Below are positions 16,552 through 24,501 of a DNA stretch of 64,000 nucleotides, piece by piece. Positions within the stretch are counted from its first letter, which is position 1; each line of letters starts with the position of its first letter. The DNA is taken from the NCBI GenBank assembly GCA_039185015.1, contig JBCDAU010000012.1, forward strand, positions 1-64,000, given 5' to 3'. The position numbers were made by a program, and so were the translations under genes. The notes under the pieces are model-generated. The model searched no databases, had not been told where the DNA came from, and was given only the letters and a program-made list of their open reading frames with translations. Source of the stretch: JBCBSZ01 sp039185015 (lineage in GTDB: Bacteria; Actinomycetota; Acidimicrobiia; Acidimicrobiales; Poriferisodalaceae).

Positions 16552-17070
16552 TCAGGCGAGGTCGATGTCCACGGGCACGGCTCGGGTGAGCGTGTGCCCG
16601 ACCGGCGACGTGCTGGTCACCTTGGCGTGGAGCTCGTCGAGCTCAGCCTGGTCGGCGTCGGTGTCGAGGTGCACCCGGGCTCGGATCGACTCGAACCCGG
16701 CGTTGCCGTCGGTGAGGCCGAGGAAGGTGTGGAGATCGAGATCGCCGTCGAGCTCGATCCGTACGTCGTTCAGCTCGATCCCGAGCACGGTGGCGTTGGC
16801 GGCGTAGCCGACGGCGAGGCAGTTGCCGAGCGCGCCGAGCAGCTGCTCCACCGGGTTCGCAGCCGTGTCGGCACCGCCGAGGCCCAGGGGCTCGTCGGAC
16901 GGCGTCGGCGTGAACTCGCGGATCTGCGCCTCGGACCGAAACCCACCGAGCCAGCGGACCTCGGCGGCCCAGGTCGTCGACGCCTTGCCGGGGTCATCCT
17001 GGATCGCTCCGACCAGGGAGCCCACCGCCTCGATCTCCACGTCGTTCAGCTTCGTCTCGGTGCTCGTCAC
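16552..17070 (-). CDS. OsmC-family protein
   Basis: A 172-residue OsmC-like protein; the family includes thiol peroxidases that reduce organic hydroperoxides. The family landmarks are present: PNPVEQLLGALGNC-type sequence seen here as AANPVEQLLGALGNCLAVGY, which carries the resolving or second Cys. The usual first catalytic Cys position lies in the variable N-terminal half and I cannot place it with certainty. GTG start at 17070 with a GAGG purine tract upstream. The AT-richer gap 17110-17165 probably holds its promoter. Confidence 0.85.
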   Translation of the reverse strand: MTSTETKLNDVEIEAVGSLVGAIQDDPGKASTTWAAEVRWLGGFRSEAQIREFTPTPSDEPLGLGGADTAANPVEQLLGALGNCLAVGYAANATVLGIELNDVRIELDGDLDLHTFLGLTDGNAGFESIRARVHLDTDADQAELDELHAKVTSTSPVGHTLTRAVPVDIDLA

Positions 17071-17185
17071 GATCAGCTCGCCTCTTCGGCTCGGGAACGC
17101 GACCGATCAGAGCACGCCCGAGGGGAAAAGTCCACCAAACCGATCGGCTTTTACGAGAATCGGGTCGAACGGGGTCGGGCGCGGC

Positions 17186-18220
17186 TCAGTCGAACAGCCG
17201 GGAGTCCGAGGGAGGCGGTGGCGCGTTGAGGTCGAGGTGATCCCACGCCGCCGCCGTGGGGATCCTCCCGCGGGGCGTCCGCTGCAGCAGGCCCTGCTGG
17301 ATGAGGAACGGCTCGTAGACGTCCTCGACGGTGTCGGGCTGCTCCGAGACGGAGATGGCCAGCGTCGACAGCCCGACGGGGTTGCCGGCGAAGCGCACGC
17401 ACAGGGCATCGAGGATCGCCCGATCCACCTTGTCCAGACCTCGATCATCCACCCCGAACAGCGTCAGTCCGGAGCGAGCGGTCCGGGCATCGACCCGTCC
17501 GGTCCCCCGCACCTCGGCGAAGTCGCGCACCCGTCGGAGCAACCGGTTGGCGATGCGGGGTGTACCCCGGGACCGGCGGGCCACCTCAGCGGCGCCCTCG
17601 GCGTCGATCTCGACCTCGAGGAGGCCGGCGGTGCGCTCGACGATCGCCTGGAGGTCGTCGTGGTCGTAGAAGTCGAGCCGGGCGACGAGACCGAAGCGGT
17701 CGCGCAGTGGACCGGTGATGAGTCCCGTGCGGGTGGTGGCACCGACGAGCGTGAACCCGGGCAGGTCGAGCCGGATCGAACGGGCTGCGGGCCCCTTCCC
17801 GAGCACGATGTCGAGCTGGAAGTCCTCCATCGCCGGATAGAGGACCTCTTCGACCGCCCGGGGCAGCCGGTGGATCTCGTCGATGAAGAGCACGTCGCCG
17901 GGCTCGAGCTTGGTGAGGATCGCGGCGAGATCACCGGCCCGATCGAGCGCCGGCCCCGAGGTGACGTGGAGCGCCACGCCGAGCTCGGAGGCGACGATGC
18001 CCGACAGCGTGGTCTTGCCGAGTCCGGGCGGACCGGCGAAGAGCAGGTGGTCGGCCGGGGCCGATCGTCGGCGAGCGGCCTCGAGGATGATGCTCAGGTG
18101 CTCCTTGAGCTCACGCTGGCCGACGAAGTCGTCGAGGCTGCGGGGTCGGATGCCGACCTCGAAGGTCTCCTCCCCCGGGTCGCCCGACGGATCGAGGAAC
18201 TCCTCGCGGGTCGCGGTCAC
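17186..18220 (-). CDS. ruvB: Holliday junction branch migration helicase RuvB
   Basis: Hexameric AAA+ motor that drives branch migration with RuvA. It has 344 residues from GTG 18220, giving the usual N-terminus (TATREEFLDPSGDPGEE). Walker A is LLFAGPPGLGKTTLSGIVA, Walker B is VLFIDEIHRLPR, sensor regions include GATTRTGLITGPLRDRF, and the C-terminal winged helix has TLAISVSEQPDTVEDVYEPF with FLIQQGLLQRTPRGR. It sits 4 nt after ruvA in the order ruvC-ruvA-ruvB. Confidence 0.97.
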   Translation of the reverse strand: MTATREEFLDPSGDPGEETFEVGIRPRSLDDFVGQRELKEHLSIILEAARRRSAPADHLLFAGPPGLGKTTLSGIVASELGVALHVTSGPALDRAGDLAAILTKLEPGDVLFIDEIHRLPRAVEEVLYPAMEDFQLDIVLGKGPAARSIRLDLPGFTLVGATTRTGLITGPLRDRFGLVARLDFYDHDDLQAIVERTAGLLEVEIDAEGAAEVARRSRGTPRIANRLLRRVRDFAEVRGTGRVDARTARSGLTLFGVDDRGLDKVDRAILDALCVRFAGNPVGLSTLAISVSEQPDTVEDVYEPFLIQQGLLQRTPRGRIPTAAAWDHLDLNAPPPPSDSRLFD

Positions 18221-18224
18221 GGGG

Positions 18225-18845
18225 TCAGCCCGCCTCGGCCAGGCGGCGAAGCGCCTGCTTGAGCAGCTCGGAGGCGTCACCGTCGGCGGGCACGTCGGAC
18301 AGCGCGGCACGGATCTCGTCGGGCCCGTAGCCGAGCCCCGCCAACGCTTCACGAACGTCCTGGAGCGGCGAGGCGGAGGTGGCGACCACACCGGTGGTGG
18401 CGCTCGCCGCCACCCCGGCCATCGCCTCGACGTCGCCGTCGGGCAGGTCGAGGCGGGACTTGAGCTCGATGAGGAGCCGGGCCGCGGTCTTGCGACCGAC
18501 GCCGGGAACCAGACAGAGCGCGTTGAGGTCGTCGGAGGCGACGATGTGACGCAGCGCCGCCGGATCGTGGACCGACAGGATCGACTGGGCGAGGGTCGGA
18601 CCGACCTTGGGCGCGCCGATCAGCCGTTCGAAGGTCCGGCGCTCGTCATGGGTCGGGAAGCCGTAGAGCGTGTCGGCGTCCTCCTTCACGTGGTGGTGGA
18701 CGAACACGAACACCTCGTCGCCCACCTCACCGAGCGAGATCGATGTGGTCGGCGACACCTTCACCCGGTACCCGATGCCCCCGACCTCGATCGTCACCTC
18801 GTCGTCGTCGCGCACCAGCAGCACGCCCCGCAACGACCCGATCAT
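18225..18845 (-). CDS. ruvA: Holliday junction DNA helicase subunit RuvA
   Basis: Tetrameric junction-binding protein that loads RuvB. It has 206 residues: an OB-fold N-terminus (MIGSLRGVLLV, GGIGYRVKVSP), two helix-hairpin-helix motifs (LIGAPKVGPTLAQSILS and LCLVPGVGRKTAARLLIEL) and the RuvB-binding C-terminal domain (VREALAGLGYGPDEIRAAL). The ATG at 18845 overlaps the ruvC stop by 4 nt (ATGA). Confidence 0.97.
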   Translation of the reverse strand: MIGSLRGVLLVRDDDEVTIEVGGIGYRVKVSPTTSISLGEVGDEVFVFVHHHVKEDADTLYGFPTHDERRTFERLIGAPKVGPTLAQSILSVHDPAALRHIVASDDLNALCLVPGVGRKTAARLLIELKSRLDLPDGDVEAMAGVAASATTGVVATSASPLQDVREALAGLGYGPDEIRAALSDVPADGDASELLKQALRRLAEAG

Positions 18846-19357
18846 CGGATCGCTCCGGCCGCCCGCGCCACCAGCGGAGCGTGGGCGAGGTGGCACAGCG
18901 CCACGGCGGCGGCGTCGGCCGCATCGGCCGGCTTCGGCGCCCGTTCGAGACCCAGCAACATGCGCACCATCTCCTGCATCTGCGACTTCGGCGCCGACCC
19001 CCAGCCGGCAACCGCCTCCTTGACCTGGTTCGGCGTGTACTCGACGACGACCGCACCGGCCGAGACCGCCTCGGCCATGGCCACCCCGCTCGCCTGGGCG
19101 ACACCGATGGCGGTGGAGGCGTTGACCTGGAAGAACACCCGCTCGATCGCGACCACCGCCGGCCGGTGCTCGGCGATCAGCGACCGGAGCTCGGCCTGGA
19201 CCGCGGCCAGCCGGATCGGGACCTCGTCCTGCGGCGAGGTCGTGATGACCCCGACCGCCGCCGCCCGCGCCGTCCGTCCACCACGCTGTCGCGGCACGCG
19301 CTCGACGCACGCGTAGCCGAGTCGGGACAACCCCGGGTCGATCCCCAGTACGAACAC
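18842..19357 (-). CDS. ruvC: Crossover junction endodeoxyribonuclease RuvC
   Basis: Resolves Holliday junctions. It has 171 residues with the acidic catalytic residues in VLGIDPGLSRLGYA (first Asp), VVAIERVFFQVN (Glu) and PADAADAAAVALCH (Asp pair). GTG start with TACGAT 7 nt upstream, so the ruvCAB message is probably leaderless. First gene of ruvC-ruvA-ruvB. Confidence 0.96.
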   Translation of the reverse strand: MFVLGIDPGLSRLGYACVERVPRQRGGRTARAAAVGVITTSPQDEVPIRLAAVQAELRSLIAEHRPAVVAIERVFFQVNASTAIGVAQASGVAMAEAVSAGAVVVEYTPNQVKEAVAGWGSAPKSQMQEMVRMLLGLERAPKPADAADAAAVALCHLAHAPLVARAAGAIR

Positions 19358-19364
19358 ACATTCG

Positions 19365-19370
19365 ATCGTA
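19365..19370 (-). promoter_or_regulatory. Putative -10 element of ruvCAB (leaderless)
   Basis: TACGAT on the minus strand with a 7-nt spacer to the ruvC GTG. It matches the recurrent leaderless pattern. Confidence 0.5.
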
Positions 19371-19424
19371 CGCCTCGCGCCGACGACACCGGGGGATGGC
19401 TCGGAACGTGATCGGACAGCGGTC

Positions 19425-19702
19425 GTGACCGAGAACAGCTCCTCCGCGGGAACCGGCCCGTCGGCGACGTCCTCACGACATCGGCGGTCGATCGGCGGTG
19501 CGGACCGACCCGGTCCGCCTCACGATCGACGGCGTGCCCCTCGGCTCCCAGGCCCACTCGATCGAGGGGAACGATCACCTGCCAGACCTGGCGAAGCTGC
19601 ACCGCCGGGGGGGGCGGCGACCTGTTCGTCGTCGACGGCGGTGAGTGCTTCGTCTCGTGGGCCAACACCGGCTTCGGCGTGTGCGACCGCTGGTCGACGT
19701 GA
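19425..19702 (+). pseudogene. Frameshifted small gene of unknown family
   Basis: The 355-bp gap between ruvC and the peroxiredoxin holds plus-strand coding-like sequence split over three frames. It opens GTG at 19425 (M-TENSSSAGTGPSATS), continues in the next frame (AVRTDPVRLTIDGVPLGSQA, from about 19475) and, after an 8-G run at 19607-19614, ends in the third frame as DLFVVDGGECFVSWANTGFG to a TGA at 19700. Each segment has almost only G/C at third codon positions, and removing one G from the run joins the last two smoothly. This could be a decayed gene or a sequencing error. About 92 residues when repaired; I do not recognise the family. Confidence 0.5.
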
Positions 19703-19712
19703 TGCGGAGGGA

Positions 19713-20183
19713 TCACGACCCGGCTTCGAGGTCCCGGACGGCGGCGACCAGCTCGGCGCTGCGCTTGAAACCCAGGCCGGCGAGCGCCCGGTGGGCGTAG
19801 CGGATCACCCCGTCGCCGTCGATCACGAAGATCGACCGGCGCGGGAAGCCGATGGGACCGAGCGAGCCGTACGCCTCGAAGAGGACCTTGTCGGTGTCTG
19901 CGAGCAGCGGGAAGCCGAGGCCCTGCGCGGACGCGAACTTCTCGTGGCTGTCGAGGCCCTGCGGGGACACCGCGAGGATCTGCGCACCGACGTGGTCGAA
20001 CTGGGCGAGGTCGTCGGTGTAGCTCGTGAGCTGACGGGTGCACACCGGGCTGTCGTCGCCCGGATACAGGACCAGCACGATCGTCCGACCGGCGTGGTCA
20101 GCGAGGGCGTAGGTGCGCCGCTCCCCCTCGTGGACCCCCTCGAGGGAGAAGGCCGGCGCGGGGTCACCGACGCCCACGGCCAT
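19713..20183 (-). CDS. Peroxiredoxin (BCP/AhpE-like thiol peroxidase)
   Basis: A 156-residue thioredoxin-fold peroxidase that reduces hydrogen peroxide or organic hydroperoxides. The peroxidatic site is LVLYPGDDSPVCTRQLTSY, with the expected Pro, Ser and Cys spacing (PxxxSxxC). DSHEKFASAQGLGFPLLADT and FGVID-like FVIDGDGVIRYAHR follow. There is no obvious second Cys, so it may be a 1-Cys enzyme using a low-molecular-weight thiol such as mycothiol (inference). The ATG shares one base with the yebC stop (TGATG), so the two are coupled. Confidence 0.92.
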   Translation of the reverse strand: MAVGVGDPAPAFSLEGVHEGERRTYALADHAGRTIVLVLYPGDDSPVCTRQLTSYTDDLAQFDHVGAQILAVSPQGLDSHEKFASAQGLGFPLLADTDKVLFEAYGSLGPIGFPRRSIFVIDGDGVIRYAHRALAGLGFKRSAELVAAVRDLEAGS

Positions 20184-20932
20184 CAGGCGCTCACGGCCTC
20201 GAGGACCTCGTCGGGGATGTCGAAGTTGGCCGACAGGTTCTGCACGTCGTCGTGGTCGTCGAGCGCCTCGATCACGTTCAGCACCTTCTTCGCCTCCTCG
20301 GACGTGCCCAGCGGGACGGTCGCCGACGGCACCATGAGCAGGTCGGACTCGACGCCCTCGATCCCGGCGTCCTCCAGCGCGGCGCGAAGGCCCGTCAGAT
20401 CCGTCGGCTCGCAGTAGAGGCGCCAGACCTGACCCTCGTCGAGCAGGTCGTCGGCACCGGCCTCCAGGGCGACCAGCATCAAGTCGTCCTCGTCGACGGC
20501 CCTCGGCACGGTCACGGTGCCGCGGCGAGAGAACTGCCAGGCCACCGCGCCCGGCTCGGCCAGCGAGCCGCCGTGGCGGGTGAGCATGGAACGGATCTCG
20601 GCGCCGGTGCGGTTGCGGTTGTCGGTGAGGGTCTCGATCAGCAGGGCGACACCACCGGGGGCGTATCCCTCGTAGGTCACCGACTCGTAGGTGACGCCCT
20701 CGAGCTCACCGGTCCCCCGCTTGATCGCGCGCTCGATCGTGTCGAGCGGGACCGAGTTGTCGCGGGCCTTCTGGAACATGGTCCGCAACGTGGGGTTGGC
20801 GTCGGGATCGCCACCGCCCTCGCGGGCGGCCACCTCGACCTGCCGGATCAGCTTGGCGAAGAGCTTGCCGCGGGCCTTGTCGGCCGCGCCCTTCTTGTGC
20901 TTGATCGTGGCCCACTTGGAATGGCCGGACAC
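20183..20932 (-). CDS. YebC/PmpR family protein
   Basis: A 249-residue member of the conserved YebC family, described as transcription regulators in some bacteria and as helping translation of difficult proline-rich stretches in others. The N-terminus SGHSKWATIKHKKGAADKAR is the family hallmark, and ETLTDNRNRTGAEIRSMLTR and LAEPGAVAWQFSRRG are conserved. GTG start at 20932 with a GAGGAG Shine-Dalgarno just upstream, 6 nt after pdxT. The same neighbourhood (pdxT-yebC-ruvC) is known in mycobacteria. Confidence 0.95.
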   Translation of the reverse strand: MSGHSKWATIKHKKGAADKARGKLFAKLIRQVEVAAREGGGDPDANPTLRTMFQKARDNSVPLDTIERAIKRGTGELEGVTYESVTYEGYAPGGVALLIETLTDNRNRTGAEIRSMLTRHGGSLAEPGAVAWQFSRRGTVTVPRAVDEDDLMLVALEAGADDLLDEGQVWRLYCEPTDLTGLRAALEDAGIEGVESDLLMVPSATVPLGTSEEAKKVLNVIEALDDHDDVQNLSANFDIPDEVLEAVSA

Positions 20933-20938
20933 TGCTCC

Positions 20939-21556
20939 TCAGACCTCCTCGTCGCGGCCCTGGGACCGGGCCGCCTGGACCTGGTCGAGAAAGAGCCGGT
21001 GGATCCGAGGATCATCGGCCAGCTCCGGATGGAACGCGGCCGCGAGCACCCCCCGGTACCGGCAGAGTACGGGATGTTCGCCCCCGTTGGGCCCGATCAC
21101 GGCCGCGAGCACCTCGACGTCGGGTCCGGCCGTCTCGACCAGCGGCGCACGGATGAACACGCCGGTGAAGGGCTCGTCGAGCCCGGAGACGGCCAGCTCC
21201 GACTCGAAGGACGCCACCTGGCGGCCGTACCCGTTGCGGCGCACGGCGAGATCGATGGCCTCGAAGCCCTGCTGGTCGGCCCGACCGTCGAGCACCTTCG
21301 TCGACAACAGGATCATCCCGGCGCAGGTGCCGAACACCGGCAGGCCGCCGTCGATCAGCTCACCGAGGGGTTCGCGCAGCCCGGAGGAGCCGAGCAGGAG
21401 GGACAACGTGGTCGACTCGCCACCCGGGAGGACGATGCCGTCGAGCCCCTCGAGGTGGGGCGGGGTGCGAACCTCGACGACCTCGGCGCCGGCGTCCTCG
21501 AGCACCACCCGGTGGTGCTCGACGTCGCCCTGCAGCGCGAGGACGCCGACCTTCAC
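20939..21556 (-). CDS. pdxT: Pyridoxal 5'-phosphate synthase glutaminase subunit PdxT
   Basis: Class I glutamine amidotransferase that supplies ammonia to PdxS. It has 205 residues from a GTG overlapping the pdxS stop by 4 nt. It starts KVGVLALQGDVEHH, with VLPGGESTTLSLLL, the nucleophile elbow PVFGTCAGMILLS (Cys) and the His-Glu pair in AAFHPELADD. A longer upstream open frame is only shadow of pdxS. Confidence 0.96.
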   Translation of the reverse strand: MKVGVLALQGDVEHHRVVLEDAGAEVVEVRTPPHLEGLDGIVLPGGESTTLSLLLGSSGLREPLGELIDGGLPVFGTCAGMILLSTKVLDGRADQQGFEAIDLAVRRNGYGRQVASFESELAVSGLDEPFTGVFIRAPLVETAGPDVEVLAAVIGPNGGEHPVLCRYRGVLAAAFHPELADDPRIHRLFLDQVQAARSQGRDEEV

Positions 21557-22449
21557 CACCCGCGCTCGGCCAACTTCGTGTCGAGGGTCGCCATCTCGAG
21601 GCCGCGCATGGCGTCGCCGAGGCCGGTGGAGACCTTGGCCACGATCGCCGGGTCGGCGTAGTGGGTGGTGGCCTCGACCACGGCTCGAGCCATCTTGGGT
21701 GGGTCGCTGCTCTTGAAGATGCCGGAACCGACGAAGACGGCCTCGGCGCCGAGCTGCATCACGAACGACGCGTCGGCCGGGGTGGCGATGCCACCGGCGC
21801 AGAACAGCGGCACCGGCAGCCTGCCGGTCTCGGCCAGCTCCTGGACGAGCGGCAGCGGGGCCCGCAGCTGCTTGGCCCACTCGAACAGCTCGGCCGAGTC
21901 GGCCTGGGTGATCTTGCGGATGTCACCCAGGATCGACCGGAGGTGGCGGGTGGCCTCGACGATGTTGCCGGTGCCGGCCTCACCCTTCGACCGGATCATG
22001 CAGGCGCCCTCACCGATGCGGCGCAGCGCCTCGCCGAGGTTGGTCGCGCCGCACACGAACGGAACGGTGAAGCCGAACTTGTCGATGTGGTGGGTCTCGT
22101 CGGCGGGGGTCAGCACCTCGGACTCGTCGATGTAGTCGACGTCGAGGGCCTGGAGCACCTGCGCCTCGGCGAAGTGGCCGATGCGGGCCTTGGCCATCAC
22201 CGGGATGGTCACGGCGTTCTGGATGCCCTGGATCATCGCCGGGTCGCTCATGCGGGCGACGCCGCCATCACGCCGGATGTCGGCCGGGACGCGCTCGAGT
22301 GCCATGACGGCGACCGCGCCGGCGTCCTCGGCGACCTTGGCCTCCTCGGGGGTGACCACGTCCATGATCACGCCGCCCTTGAGCATGTCGGCGAGCCCCC
22401 GCTTCACCCGGAAGGTGCCGGTGGCCGTGTGCTCCTGCGTCTCGGACAT
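21553..22449 (-). CDS. pdxS: Pyridoxal 5'-phosphate synthase lyase subunit PdxS
   Basis: Builds PLP from ribose 5-phosphate, glyceraldehyde 3-phosphate and ammonia from PdxT. It has 298 residues of the highly conserved TIM barrel: KRGLADMLKGGVIMDVVTPE (with the lysine that binds ribose 5-phosphate), ALERVPADIRRDGGVARMSD, IDESEVLTPADETHHI, CGATNLGEALRRIGEGA and FVGSGIFKSSDP. ATG at 22449 with TAGAGT 6 nt upstream, so probably leaderless. It leads the pdxS-pdxT-yebC-peroxiredoxin run. Confidence 0.98.
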   Translation of the reverse strand: MSETQEHTATGTFRVKRGLADMLKGGVIMDVVTPEEAKVAEDAGAVAVMALERVPADIRRDGGVARMSDPAMIQGIQNAVTIPVMAKARIGHFAEAQVLQALDVDYIDESEVLTPADETHHIDKFGFTVPFVCGATNLGEALRRIGEGACMIRSKGEAGTGNIVEATRHLRSILGDIRKITQADSAELFEWAKQLRAPLPLVQELAETGRLPVPLFCAGGIATPADASFVMQLGAEAVFVGSGIFKSSDPPKMARAVVEATTHYADPAIVAKVSTGLGDAMRGLEMATLDTKLAERGW

Positions 22450-22455
22450 GAGCCC

Positions 22456-22461
22456 ACTCTA
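22456..22461 (-). promoter_or_regulatory. Putative -10 element of pdxS (leaderless)
   Basis: TAGAGT on the minus strand with a 6-nt spacer (GGGCTC) to the ATG. Confidence 0.5.
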
Positions 22462-22496
22462 CGGGGAGGACCCTGGTCCACCCGAAGCTGTATTGG

Positions 22497-22597
22497 CACC
22501 CGGTTGGGGCCCCGGAGCCCCAACCTCCTCCCCGAGTCCTCGCCCTGACGGGCTGCGGCCGGGGCCGTACTCGCACCGGACGGCACCCCGGTGGGGC
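22497..22597. repeat. Two-armed intergenic repeat, copy B
   Basis: Same orientation as copy A. The first arm is at 22497-22519 (core GGCCCCGGAGCC), the spacer has GTCCTCGCCCTGACGGGCTG, and the second arm, diverged, is at about 22573-22597. It lies between the DUF3048 lipoprotein stop and the pdxS promoter. Confidence 0.7.
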
Positions 22598-22615
22598 TTC
22601 GTAGGCCGCTTGGGC

Positions 22616-23728
22616 CTACCCGACTTCGTCGACCTGGACGGCGCCCTCGTCGGGCAGGACCACCCAGGTGTTGCCCGGGTCGAGCTGGGCGAAGGAGCCG
22701 TTCAGCGCCAGGTACTGCGCAGGGAGGGCCCGGGCCCGCTGGTCCCACTGGCCCTCGATGAGGCGACCGTCGACGAGGAACCAGGCGTCGCCCAGTCCCT
22801 GGAGCTGTGCCTCGGGCACGGGGTTGCCGTTGGAGTCGACCGACCCGGAGTCGACGTAGGTGACGAAGCGCACGACGACGTTGGTCGGCGCGACCTGCTC
22901 GCCGTCGGTGTCGAGATGGGGCTCACCGTCCTGCGTGCGCAACCAGCCGCCCGCGCCGGCGTCCCAGGTGAAGGTGACGGTGGTGGCGCCGTAGTCGATG
23001 GTGATGCCCTCGATCTCGCGGGCGCTCGGCGGGAACGAATCGTCGGCCCGGTAGCGGAACATCTGCCGGGGGGCGACGCCCTGACCGTCGGCGGCGGCGT
23101 AGAGCGCCTCGGTCGACGAGAACAGGTGTGACGGCTGGGGCCGGTCGTCTCGGGCCTCGTAGGCGTCGAAGGCGGCCTCGACGCCGACGTCGACCACGTT
23201 CGACTGGCGAACGAGCTCGGCGAACGCCGCGTTGGCGCCCGACCAGGCGAACAGCGGTTGGACGAGCGTGGCGAGGATCGGGATGTCGGTCGAACGGGCC
23301 GACCGCACCGGACCGACCTCGTCGGTGTCCTGGGAGTGGAAGATCGCGAGGAGGCGGGTGAGCCCGCCCTCGACCCGCTCTTCGAAGACCACGTCGGCAT
23401 CGTTGATGCCCGCCTGCGGCAGGGCGCTCGGGGCGTTGTCGATCTTCACCGCCAGCGCCGGGCGATCGACGGCTGCGGCGTCACCGACGGCGGCCCCGGT
23501 CAGCGGGAACGGCGCGGCGACCTCGGCGAGCTCGGTGGGCGGCGGGGCGCCGTTCTCCTCGGCTCCGGACTGGTCGGTCTCGGTGCCGAGCAGCTGCACC
23601 TCGGTCGTCGAGGTGACGACCGCTGCGTCGTCGGTGCCGGCCTCGGCGTCGTCGTCGCTGTCACCGGAGCAGCCGGCGGCGACGAGGCCGACGGCCAGCA
23701 ACGTGGCCAACAGGGGACGGATTCGCAC
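22616..23728 (-). CDS. DUF3048 (YerB-like) lipoprotein
   Basis: A 370-residue exported protein. The N-terminus MRIRPLLATLLAVGLVAAGC ends in a lipobox (VAAGC), followed by an acidic/Thr-rich linker of about 60 residues. The DUF3048 domains follow: LAVKIDNAPSALPQAGINDA, VFEERVEGGLTRLLAIFHSQ, VGPVRSARSTDI, and later DGRLIEGQWDQ. The biochemical function is not known to me; the family is widespread in Gram-positive cell envelopes. GTG start with GAGGAGA about 8 nt upstream. The next gene, the M48-like protein, lies 23 nt upstream on the same strand. Confidence 0.9.
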   Translation of the reverse strand: MRIRPLLATLLAVGLVAAGCSGDSDDDAEAGTDDAAVVTSTTEVQLLGTETDQSGAEENGAPPPTELAEVAAPFPLTGAAVGDAAAVDRPALAVKIDNAPSALPQAGINDADVVFEERVEGGLTRLLAIFHSQDTDEVGPVRSARSTDIPILATLVQPLFAWSGANAAFAELVRQSNVVDVGVEAAFDAYEARDDRPQPSHLFSSTEALYAAADGQGVAPRQMFRYRADDSFPPSAREIEGITIDYGATTVTFTWDAGAGGWLRTQDGEPHLDTDGEQVAPTNVVVRFVTYVDSGSVDSNGNPVPEAQLQGLGDAWFLVDGRLIEGQWDQRARALPAQYLALNGSFAQLDPGNTWVVLPDEGAVQVDEVG

Positions 23729-23751
23729 TGCTGTCTCCTCGCGTTCTTCGC

Positions 23752-24501
23752 TCAGCGCTCGTCGAGCGCAGCGATCCGCACCTGGACTTCCGCCCGTGCC
23801 CGTTCGGTGGGATCGATCATCCAGCTGACCCCGAGCGTCGCACGACCCGGCCCCGGACGGGCATCGGCCCCGACCAGACCGGCGGCGAGCCCCGGCGGGT
23901 AGCGGGTGTGGCGCATCGCCTCGGCGTCGAGCAGGAGCTCACGTTCGAGGCCGTGGCGTTCGCCGGCGAGACGGGCAGCAAGACCGTGGGAGAGCCAGCC
24001 GACCAGACCGGCCGCCGCGCCCTCGACGAGATGCGCATCGGCTCGGAGACGGTGCAGCTCCCGAGCCAGCACCCCCTCGAGCGCGAGCCGGTCGAGGTGC
24101 TCGATCGCGCCGGTGGTGACGATCAGCGCCGACGAGCTCCGCCCCCGGAGCAGGCCCAGGTTGACGCCGTCGTCATCGACGACCACGACCTCGGGCGGGG
24201 TGACGCCGACGGTGACGACCAGCCCGTCGACGAGGTTGTGCAGCCGGGGCGCATCGGTCGCCGAGAGCGCTCGCGCGTCGAGCCCGTTCCGCAGCCGCGA
24301 CTCGCCGGTGAACACGACGGCAGCGACGAGGCCGACACCGAGCAGCAGGCCGATGACCGCGCCGACCGCGCCGAGCACGAGCCACCCGAGGGCGGCGAGG
24401 ACGATGCCGAGGGCGGCAGCGACGACGAGGTGGAGGCGGAGGACCTGTTGCCGGGCGGCTCGCGCCTGCTCGTCGGCGGCCTCGGCGCTGGTGCTGATCA
24501 C
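23752..24501 (-). CDS. Membrane protein with degenerate M48-peptidase-like domain
   Basis: 249 residues from a GTG overlapping the pimA stop by 4 nt. A hydrophobic hairpin (LHLVVAAALGIVLAALGWL, then VLGAVGAVIGLLLGVGLVAA) is followed by sequence resembling M48 metalloproteases: APRLHNLVDGLVVTVGVTPP, then LEGVLARELHRLRADAHLVE. The position of the zinc HExxH motif (expected HELAH) reads RELHR (about 147-151), so both zinc histidines are missing while the Glu remains. I infer a non-catalytic relative. Its place directly after pimA suggests a link to envelope lipid synthesis, but this is only context. Confidence 0.65.
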   Translation of the reverse strand: MISTSAEAADEQARAARQQVLRLHLVVAAALGIVLAALGWLVLGAVGAVIGLLLGVGLVAAVVFTGESRLRNGLDARALSATDAPRLHNLVDGLVVTVGVTPPEVVVVDDDGVNLGLLRGRSSSALIVTTGAIEHLDRLALEGVLARELHRLRADAHLVEGAAAGLVGWLSHGLAARLAGERHGLERELLLDAEAMRHTRYPPGLAAGLVGADARPGPGRATLGVSWMIDPTERARAEVQVRIAALDER

